From NCBI GenBank assembly GCA_031283025.1, contig JAITCP010000041.1, positions 1-19,306 of the forward strand: a stretch of DNA of 19,306 nt, in the 5' to 3' direction. Source of the DNA: Spirochaetaceae bacterium. Its GTDB lineage: Bacteria; Spirochaetota; Spirochaetia; Treponematales; Breznakiellaceae. This document shows, piece by piece, positions 1 through 6,263 of the stretch. Below the pieces are notes generated by a model that had not been told where the DNA came from, did no database searches, and was given only the letters and a program-made list of their open reading frames with translations. Position numbers and translations under genes: made by a program. Positions within the stretch are counted from its first letter, which is position 1. Each line of letters opens with the position of its first letter.

Positions 1-342
1 AAAACGATGCATTACCAGCTTAACATCCTTAATATTCGCGTCTTCCCCTACGGTTATTGGCGATGCAATCACCCAATTAAGGTAACGTTTTACATTAGCA
101 ACCTGCTGCGCTTGATTCTCCGGGTTTAAACTGCGGTGAATTACCCCCGTACCCCCTTCCAAAGCAATGGCGATGGCCATTTTTTCTTCGGTTACCGTGT
201 CCATGGCGCTGGAAACAACCGGCACATTCAAGGATATCTCGCCGCACAGTTTAGTGGTTACATCGCACTCTCGGGGGAGAATATCACTGTATTCCGGCAA
301 GAGCAGTACATCGTCGTATGACAGAGCTTCTTCAAATTGCAT
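1..342 (-). CDS. guaB: IMP dehydrogenase, N-terminal part (runs off the window)
   Basis: Inosine-5'-monophosphate dehydrogenase oxidises IMP to XMP with NAD+, the committed step to GMP, in the cytoplasm. Only the first 114 codons are present. They contain the family's conserved start: DDVLLLPEYSDILP, then LNVPVVSSAMDTVTEEKMAI and the glycine-rich GGTGVIHR segment, followed by the beginning of the region that leads into the CBS pair (ITVGEDANIKDV). The catalytic cysteine loop lies beyond the edge. The ATG at 342 is preceded by AGGAG (minus strand, about 347-357), inside the end of purB. The purB stop is only 2 nt upstream, so the two purine genes are surely cotranscribed and perhaps translationally coupled. 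Identity is clear from sequence; only the C-terminal part is unseen. Confidence 0.96.
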   Translation of the reverse strand, partial: MQFEEALSYDDVLLLPEYSDILPRECDVTTKLCGEISLNVPVVSSAMDTVTEEKMAIAIALEGGTGVIHRSLNPENQAQQVANVKRYLNWVIASPITVGEDANIKDVKLVMHRF

Positions 343-344
343 TT

Positions 345-1823
345 TCACTCCTTCTCCTTTTCTTTCATCAAAGTACGATATTTAATGGCAAGTTCCTTTG
401 CCTTCTTTGCCGCCAGGCCGCAGTAATTTTCCGGTTTGCTGAAAAACGCGTGGGCGGCGGCAGCCTCCGCCGAATCCGGCACTTTCTGGCAGTCCGGAGT
501 TTCCGGGCCGCTCAGTTTGACAAGCTGTTCCCCGATACGCCGCTGGATATCTTCTTCCTTTGCAAGCGCCGCTGCGAAAGAAATGCCTTCCCTTTCTGCG
601 GCAAGGGTGATCTTCCGTATTACTTCGTGAGCGTCAGAAACACCCCCCCCTGCCAGTAATATGTACGCCGGCTCGGCCAGGACAGCGCCGCCGCCGCTTT
701 GCAGGTTGGCAAGGCAGCGTTCCCGGTCTGCGGCAAGCCCTTCCATCACTCCTGCCATACGGCTTGCCGCAAGGCAAAACCCTGTTACATACTCGGCAAT
801 AAAACGCTGGCTTGCAGAGTTGGAAAGATCGCGTTGATGCTCGCTCACCTGATCCATGTAGAAGGTAATTACTCTGGGCATGAACGTTTTCCACAAACTT
901 TTAACGTGTTCCGAATTCCACGGGTTCCGCTTCTGGGGCATGGTGGAAGACCCCACCTGATCCGCCGCAAAACCCTCGCGGAACTCGCCTATCTCCGTTC
1001 GCTGAAGGTTGCGGAGATCATCGGCCAGATTGGCGATTATTCCAAAGGCGGTGTTGTATTCCAGCAAAAGCCGGAGCAGGTACTCAGGCTCCACAAGCTG
1101 GGTTGAATGTTCTGACGCTTCCAGCCCCAATTCCGCAAGATAGATGCGCTCCAGTTCTTCCGGATCACGGACAATCATACTGGCCGCATTGTAGGCCCCA
1201 ACCGCTCCAGCAAGTTTCCCTTTAAGCTGTGTTGAAAGGCGCTCAATTTCCAGTACCGATTTTCCCAGCCGGGACACGTATTCGGCCATGGCAAAACCTG
1301 CGGTAATGGGTACGGCGTGCTGGCCGTGAGTCCGGCCAACCTGGGGGGTTTCCGCCTCTTTCTCCGCAAAATTGCAGAGGAGGATTTCCAGCCTGCGAAG
1401 CGCCGGCAGCACCACGCTGCGGCAGCAGCCCTTCATCCGGTATGCCAGGGAGGTATCCAGAATATCAACGCTGGTTGCCCCCAGATGAACCATGGGCGCA
1501 ATTTCCGCAGGAACCTTTTTTTTGAGTACGTTTACCAGCGCTCTGATATTGTGGTGGGTTTTTTCTTCTTCTGCATAAACTTCAGCCGTACTGACAGATG
1601 CTCCGGCCTTCTCCAATTCTGTCCGTAGTTCCGCCAGCCTCCCCGGGGCAGTCCCTTTTATCGCAAGGTGGGCGGCAACCAGGGCAATTTCCGCTTTAAG
1701 ACAGACGGCAACGGACGCTTCTTCTGACAACCAAGCCGCCGCCGCCGCAAAGACTTCTTTTTCAGAAAGTGAATAACGGTGATCGATAGGGGAAATATTT
1801 TGAAAAATGCTGCGGGTTTCCAT
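345..1823 (-). CDS. purB: Adenylosuccinate lyase
   Basis: Cleaves SAICAR to AICAR and adenylosuccinate to AMP, releasing fumarate; acts twice in purine synthesis. Fumarase/aspartase superfamily motifs are in order: NISPIDHRYS at the N-terminus, TSVDILDTSL near residue 120, GRTHGQHAVP near residue 165 and the signature GSSTMPQKRNP near residue 293. Length (492 aa from this ATG) is in the family range. The start is uncertain: ATG 1823 fits the family N-terminus, a GTG at 1838 would add five residues, and neither has a Shine-Dalgarno sequence. It lies 71 nt after the ABC-F stop and 2 nt before guaB, so it probably belongs to one transcript with both. A run of eight G (coding strand; 643-650) falls inside the reading frame without breaking it. 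Confidence 0.96.
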   Translation of the reverse strand: METRSIFQNISPIDHRYSLSEKEVFAAAAAWLSEEASVAVCLKAEIALVAAHLAIKGTAPGRLAELRTELEKAGASVSTAEVYAEEEKTHHNIRALVNVLKKKVPAEIAPMVHLGATSVDILDTSLAYRMKGCCRSVVLPALRRLEILLCNFAEKEAETPQVGRTHGQHAVPITAGFAMAEYVSRLGKSVLEIERLSTQLKGKLAGAVGAYNAASMIVRDPEELERIYLAELGLEASEHSTQLVEPEYLLRLLLEYNTAFGIIANLADDLRNLQRTEIGEFREGFAADQVGSSTMPQKRNPWNSEHVKSLWKTFMPRVITFYMDQVSEHQRDLSNSASQRFIAEYVTGFCLAASRMAGVMEGLAADRERCLANLQSGGGAVLAEPAYILLAGGGVSDAHEVIRKITLAAEREGISFAAALAKEEDIQRRIGEQLVKLSGPETPDCQKVPDSAEAAAAHAFFSKPENYCGLAAKKAKELAIKYRTLMKEKEKE

Positions 1824-1894
1824 GCCAGAGTTTGACACAGAATTTTTTTGTTGTCAAGGGTCTGCGCCGCCTTAAAGACAATTCAAAAAATTAC

Positions 1895-3535
1895 TCATAT
1901 TTGCAGCCGTTCTGCATGATGATATGCCGCCGCCCGCAGGGCTTTTACCTGTTCATTGTTAAGGTAGTCGTCAAAACCAATCATGCGGTCGATGATTCCC
2001 GATGGAGAGCCGGATTCGGCGGCGGGGAGTATTTCTACAATACGGTTTGCAATGGAACTGATAAATTCATGATCGTGGGAATTAAAAAGAATAACCCCCG
2101 GAAAGGCAATAAGCCCTTCGTTGAGGGCGGTGATCGCCTCCAGGTCCAGGTGGTTGGTTGGCTCGTCCAGGACAAGCACATTGGCACCGGAAAGCATCAT
2201 CTTTGCCAGAAGGCAGCGGACCCGCTCACCCCCGGAAAGGACATTTACCGGCTTTAGGGCTTCATCCCCGGAAAAGAGCATACGCCCCAGAAAGCCCCGC
2301 ACATAGGTTTCGTCCTCGTTCGGGGAATACTGTTTAAGCCAATCGGTAATGGAAAGTGTTGAATCAAAAAAGGCGGAGTTTTCCTTGGGAAAGTAGGAAA
2401 GGCTTACCGTCTGCCCCCAGCATACGCCGGCAGGAGGGTTTTCCGCAGCCGCCATTTCAAAGAGGGCGGTTTTGGCCTGGTGTTCCATCCCCACAAAAGC
2501 GATTTTTTCCCCCTTGTTGACGGTAAGGGAAAAATCTCTTAAACCCGATGCGGTGTCTGAAACAGTTTCAAAGCGCAGCACGTTGTTTCCGATTTCCCGG
2601 TTGGGTTTGAACCCCACAAAGGGAAACTTGCGGCTGGTAACGGCAATGTTGTCCAAATCCAGTTTTTCCAGCACCTTCTTGCGGCTTGTTGCCTGCCGGC
2701 TCTTGGCAACATTACTGGCAAAACGCTGGATAAATTCCCGCAATTCCTTGGCTTTTTCCTCGTTCCGCTTTTGCTGATCCCTGGCCTGTTTTTGCAGCAT
2801 TTGGCTCATCTGGTACCAGAAGTCATAGTTCCCCGAATACTGGGTGATCTTGCCAAAGTCAATGTCGCAGATGTGGGTACATACCGCATTAAGGAAGTGC
2901 CTGTCGTGGGAGACGACAATCACCGTGTTGGGAAAGTCTATAAGAAAATCCTCCAGCCAGGAGATCGATTCCAGGTCCAGGCCGTTGGTGGGCTCGTCCA
3001 GCAGCAGAATGTCGGGACTGCCGAAAAGCGCCTGTGCCAGAAGCACCCGAACCTTTTTTGATTCGTTCAGTTCCGCCATGGGTTTGTTGTGATCGGCCTC
3101 GTCAAGTCCCAGGCCGGAAAGAAGCTGCCCTGCCTGGGCTTCCGCTTCCCAGCCGCCCATTTCGGCAAAATCCGCCTCCAGTTCGCTGGCCTTCATGCCG
3201 TCCGCTTCGCTAAATTCATCCTTGGCATAGATTGCTTCCCGCTCTTTTTGGATTTGATACAGTTTGGAGTACCCCATAATCACCGTTTCCATCGCTGGGT
3301 ATGACTCAAAAGCAAAGTGATCCTGCCGGAGAACGGCCATCCGCTCTCCCTTGGAAACGGCGATTTCTCCCCTGTCATGCTCTGTTTCTCCGGCCAGGAT
3401 TCTAAGAAAAGTGGATTTGCCCGCTCCATTAGCGCCGATGATTCCATAGCAATTGCCGGGGGTAAATTTCAGGTTTACGTCCTTAAAAAGGATACGCTCC
3501 CCATAGGAAAGGCTTAGATCGGTAACAGTTATCAC
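1895..3535 (-). CDS. ABC-F family ATPase, YbiT-like (ribosome-associated)
   Basis: A soluble protein of 546 aa with two ABC ATPase domains and no membrane segments. ABC-F proteins bind the ribosomal E site and help translation or ribosome rescue; the exact substrate of YbiT-type members is unsettled. Domain 1 has Walker A GANGAGKST (34-42), Walker B LLLDEPTN (177-184) and VSHDRHF; its signature region is degenerate, as in YbiT. A charged linker (about 240-300) with SNVAKSRQATSRKK matches the YbiT linker. Domain 2 has LSGGE (433-437), LVLDEPTNHLD and SHDHEF, but its P-loop reads GMEHQAKTA (349-357) in place of GxxGxGKS/T. The GTG start at 3535 gives the family N-terminus MITVTDLSLSYG; there is no Shine-Dalgarno, and a promoter sits immediately upstream. 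Resistance-type ABC-F proteins are less likely given the whole-length resemblance to YbiT. Confidence 0.93.
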   Translation of the reverse strand: MITVTDLSLSYGERILFKDVNLKFTPGNCYGIIGANGAGKSTFLRILAGETEHDRGEIAVSKGERMAVLRQDHFAFESYPAMETVIMGYSKLYQIQKEREAIYAKDEFSEADGMKASELEADFAEMGGWEAEAQAGQLLSGLGLDEADHNKPMAELNESKKVRVLLAQALFGSPDILLLDEPTNGLDLESISWLEDFLIDFPNTVIVVSHDRHFLNAVCTHICDIDFGKITQYSGNYDFWYQMSQMLQKQARDQQKRNEEKAKELREFIQRFASNVAKSRQATSRKKVLEKLDLDNIAVTSRKFPFVGFKPNREIGNNVLRFETVSDTASGLRDFSLTVNKGEKIAFVGMEHQAKTALFEMAAAENPPAGVCWGQTVSLSYFPKENSAFFDSTLSITDWLKQYSPNEDETYVRGFLGRMLFSGDEALKPVNVLSGGERVRCLLAKMMLSGANVLVLDEPTNHLDLEAITALNEGLIAFPGVILFNSHDHEFISSIANRIVEILPAAESGSPSGIIDRMIGFDDYLNNEQVKALRAAAYHHAERLQI

Positions 3536-3541
3536 TGTTTT

Positions 3542-3570
3542 ATTGTACCATAAAAACCGGTATTAGGCAA
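3542..3570 (-). promoter_or_regulatory. Sigma70-type promoter for the ABC-F gene (leaderless)
   Basis: On the minus strand TTGCCT (3570-3565), a 17-bp spacer and TACAAT (3547-3542) form a good sigma70-type promoter. Six nucleotides separate the -10 box from the GTG start codon at 3535, so transcription would begin at or within a base or two of the start codon. This agrees with the absence of any Shine-Dalgarno sequence. Confidence 0.55.
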
Positions 3571-3639
3571 GGCGGCGGCCTGCGTGTTACCAATTCCCTC
3601 TTAAAAACAGTATAATTTCCTCACATAGCTAAAAATTCT

Positions 3640-3668
3640 TTGCAAAATAGTAAATTTGTTAGTATAAT
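3640..3668 (+). promoter_or_regulatory. Sigma70-type promoter upstream of the chemoreceptor
   Basis: TTGCAA (3640-3645), a 17-bp spacer and a perfect TATAAT (3663-3668) in AT-rich DNA. The predicted start near 3675 coincides with the left edge of the hairpin element at 3676, so the transcript would start with that hairpin and carry a leader of about 380 nt before the chemoreceptor ATG at 4056. Confidence 0.6.
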
Positions 3669-3675
3669 TAATATA

Positions 3676-3789
3676 TGAGCTATTTCCAAACCCCAGGTTT
3701 TTTTGGAAATAGCTTAAGAAAAACTGTCCAAAAGGCCAGTTTTAAACAAAGGGAGCTTTTCCAAAAACTGAAGTTTTGGAAAAGTCTCA
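3676..3789. mobile_element. Three-hairpin palindromic repeat element, copy 1
   Basis: A 114-bp non-coding element made of three stem-loops: 3678-3714 (13-bp perfect arms AGCTATTTCCAAA), 3720-3743 (AAAACTG..CAGTTTT with GGCC-like middle) and 3756-3784 (11-bp arms CTTTTCCAAAA). The ends form imperfect inverted repeats, TGAGCTATTTCC against TGAGACTTTTCC, and TATA flanks both sides (3672-3675 and 3790-3793), which looks like a target duplication. A second copy in the opposite orientation lies at 15861-15982; 31 nt covering the third hairpin are identical in the two. It carries no ORF, so any movement would need a transposase elsewhere. Confidence 0.7.
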
Positions 3790-3837
3790 TATAAAAAATT
3801 AAAACCGTTTTTGGCTGAAACATTAGGGAGAAACGCA

Positions 3838-4000
3838 TTGAAACTTAAATTCAAATTAAGCGTTATGATGATCGCCATTGTGGCGGTTGTAGCGGGCAGC
3901 ATTGCCATAATTGAACTATAGCGGTCGTCCGACATAAGCCTGGATCTGAGCAAGCGGAGTAAGGTCTGCGCTCCCAGTACCGGAATGGCAGGATAGGCAC
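3838..4000 (+). pseudogene. Decayed 5' fragment of a chemoreceptor gene (tandem relic)
   Basis: This stretch is a degenerate copy of the start of the intact chemoreceptor at 4056. Even the ribosome site is conserved (AGGGAGAAACG against AAGGAGAAACG). Read from TTG 3838 it encodes KLKFKLSVMMIAIVAVVAG, matching KLKIKLSIIVIAIVVAVAG of the intact gene, then stops at TAG 3919. In-frame similarity resumes after the stop (DISLDLS against GISLELN), a deletion of roughly 12 nt follows, and similarity is last visible near TACCGGAATGGCAGG (about 3977-3991). From there to 4040 nothing is recognised. It is most simply a tandem duplicate that has been deleted and decayed. It could still be translated as a 27-residue leader peptide. 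Confidence 0.7.
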
Positions 4001-4055
4001 CTATATCAACGCAAACCCCGTTCATGACCTGTATAAACAAAGAAGGAGAAACGAA

Positions 4056-6254
4056 ATGAAACTAAAAATCAAACTAAGCATTATTGTGATCGCTATTGTG
4101 GTGGCAGTGGCGGGGAGCATTGCGATTATTCTGCTGAGACAGGCCTCCGGCATAAGCCTGGAACTGAACATTCAGAGCATGGTCTATCTGAATAATGAGC
4201 AGGTGGCATACTGGGAAGGCAGGGAAAACAGATATTTTGAGGTAATACGCACAGTGGCATCAGTGATGAGCGATTATGAATTGGTTCCGGCGGCGGAACG
4301 GCGTGGCCGGTATGACGATTTGCTGCTGTCGGCGATGAAATCGCAGCCTAATTTTATCCGCATAGCTTCTATCTGGAAACCAAACGCACTTGACGGCATG
4401 GACTCGCAGTTTATAGGACGTCCGGGATCAACCGAAACAGGGCAGTACACAATGACCTGGGGCAAGGATACCGGTCAAATTATAGCCACGCACAACCTGG
4501 CCATTGAAGATAATATGGCCTGGCTGAACGGCCCCAACGCGCACAAGGAACGGGTAGAGCAACCGTCGTCCCTTACGATAGAAGGAAAAAATGCCTTTAT
4601 TACAAGATTGGGGGTTCCCGTCATTAATCCTCGCACCAACGAAGTGGTCGGAATCGTAACCTGCCTTTTGAATCTCGCGGGGGCGCAGACCAAAGTGGAA
4701 GAGATACTTAAAGGGAAGGATGAAATTGTCGGAATGTCCATTTACTCCAGCAACGGCTTTGTTATGGCAAATTTAATGTCCGAGAAGGTAGGCAAGGCGA
4801 TGACCGAAGCGGAAACTATATACGGCGATAATCTTCAGGCGGCTTTTCAGGCTGTCCAAAAAGGAGAGGCCTTTACGTGTTCAAGCTACTCGCAAGTGCT
4901 GCATACAGACGTGGAAATTAATATGATGCCTGTCAGGATAGGCGATTCAGACACGACATGGACCATAATGATAGCATCATCGGAAGATTTCATTTTAAGT
5001 GAAGTACATGAAATGACCAGATTTACCATCATCCTGGCGTCGATAGCCATTGTAGCGGCGGTAATAATTGTGTACTTTACCCTCAACAGCACTACCAAGC
5101 CTATCGTTAAGGTGGCGGATACCCTCAAAGACATATCCGAAGGCGAAGGCGACTTAACGCGGAGCATTGCTGTCAGTTCCAAAGATGAAATAGGCGACCT
5201 TGCCCTGTACTTCAATAAAACACTTGAAAAAATCAAAAATCTGATTATTATCATCAAGAATGAGGCGGCAAACCTCCATAACATTGGTAATGATCTTGCC
5301 AGCAATATGACCGAAACCGCCGCGGCAATCAACGAAATCACCGCCAACATCCAGAGTATCAAGGGCCGTGTTATTAACCAGAGCGCCAGCGTTACCGAAA
5401 CCAACGCCACCATGGAGCAGGTTATCACCAACATCAACAAGCTTAACGGCCATGTAGAAACCCAGAGTAATAACGTCTCCCAGGCATCGTCCGCCATTGA
5501 GGAAATGGTAGCCAATATTAATTCAGTTACCAGCACACTGGTCAACAACGCCGCTAATGTTAAGAACCTGAAAGAAGCCTCCGAAGTAGGACGGGCCGGC
5601 TTGCAGGATGTTGCCACTGACATTCAGGAGATAGCCCGTGAGTCCGAGGGCTTGCTGGAGATCAACGCTGTGATGGAAAACATAGCCAGTCAGACTAATT
5701 TGCTGTCGATGAACGCGGCGATTGAAGCGGCCCATGCCGGGGAATCAGGCAAGGGGTTTGCCGTAGTCGCCGATGAGATCCGCAAGCTGGCGGAAAGTTC
5801 CAGCGAGCAATCGAAAACTATCGGCAATGTGCTGAAAAAGATAGCGGAATCGATCAAAAAGATAACGAAATCCACCGACAATGTACTGGCCAAGTTTGAG
5901 GCGATAGAATCGGGAGTGAAGACGGTAGCGCAGCAGGAGGAGAATATCCGGAACGCTATGGAAGAGCAGGGGGAGGGGAGCAAACAACTTCTGCGGAGTG
6001 CGGGTGGTTTGAATGAGACTACCCAGCAGGTGAAGGGCGGTTCGGCGGAGATGCTTGAAGGCAGCAGGGAAGTGATGAAGGAGAGCCAGAATCTGGAGAA
6101 GGTAACGCAGGAAATCACCGGCGGCATGAACGAGATGGCCTCCGGAGCAAATCAGATTAACGTAGCGGTAAATCATGTCAATGAGATAAGCACCAAGAAC
6201 CGCGAAGGAATTGATAATCTGCTAAAGGAGGTTTCGCGGTTCAAGGTGGAGTGA
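4056..6254 (+). CDS. Methyl-accepting chemotaxis protein (Cache sensor, HAMP, MCP signal domain)
   Basis: A membrane chemoreceptor of 732 aa that senses a ligand outside and controls CheA through CheW. Visible layout: first membrane helix (about 6-27), a periplasmic sensor of about 290 residues that resembles a double-Cache domain (with NPRTNEVVGIVTCLLNL and a second lobe around 225-305), second membrane helix (322-343), HAMP (about 344-398, KPIVKVADTLKDISEGEGDL), then a long helical signalling domain with the conserved hairpin tip near ENIASQTNLLSMNAAIEAAH (541-560) and GKGFAVVADEIRKLAE. There is no C-terminal CheR-docking pentapeptide; the protein ends SRFKVE. The start is set by AAGGAG 7-10 nt upstream of the ATG. 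The ligand cannot be read from sequence. It follows a decayed copy of its own 5' end and is convergent with the cyclase gene. Confidence 0.95.
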   Translation: MKLKIKLSIIVIAIVVAVAGSIAIILLRQASGISLELNIQSMVYLNNEQVAYWEGRENRYFEVIRTVASVMSDYELVPAAERRGRYDDLLLSAMKSQPNFIRIASIWKPNALDGMDSQFIGRPGSTETGQYTMTWGKDTGQIIATHNLAIEDNMAWLNGPNAHKERVEQPSSLTIEGKNAFITRLGVPVINPRTNEVVGIVTCLLNLAGAQTKVEEILKGKDEIVGMSIYSSNGFVMANLMSEKVGKAMTEAETIYGDNLQAAFQAVQKGEAFTCSSYSQVLHTDVEINMMPVRIGDSDTTWTIMIASSEDFILSEVHEMTRFTIILASIAIVAAVIIVYFTLNSTTKPIVKVADTLKDISEGEGDLTRSIAVSSKDEIGDLALYFNKTLEKIKNLIIIIKNEAANLHNIGNDLASNMTETAAAINEITANIQSIKGRVINQSASVTETNATMEQVITNINKLNGHVETQSNNVSQASSAIEEMVANINSVTSTLVNNAANVKNLKEASEVGRAGLQDVATDIQEIARESEGLLEINAVMENIASQTNLLSMNAAIEAAHAGESGKGFAVVADEIRKLAESSSEQSKTIGNVLKKIAESIKKITKSTDNVLAKFEAIESGVKTVAQQEENIRNAMEEQGEGSKQLLRSAGGLNETTQQVKGGSAEMLEGSREVMKESQNLEKVTQEITGGMNEMASGANQINVAVNHVNEISTKNREGIDNLLKEVSRFKVE

Positions 6255-6263
6255 AAAGCCCAT

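Noticed and set aside
1829..1857. TTGACA (1857-1852, minus) as a purB promoter
   Set aside because: The -35 match is perfect, but no acceptable -10 box exists at 16-18 bp. The paired TTGACA/TGTCAA could be a dyad, too weak to call.
4886..5623. Minus-strand open frame of 245 codons
   Set aside because: Antisense to the chemoreceptor; its hydrophobic look is a by-product of reading the helical signalling domain backwards.
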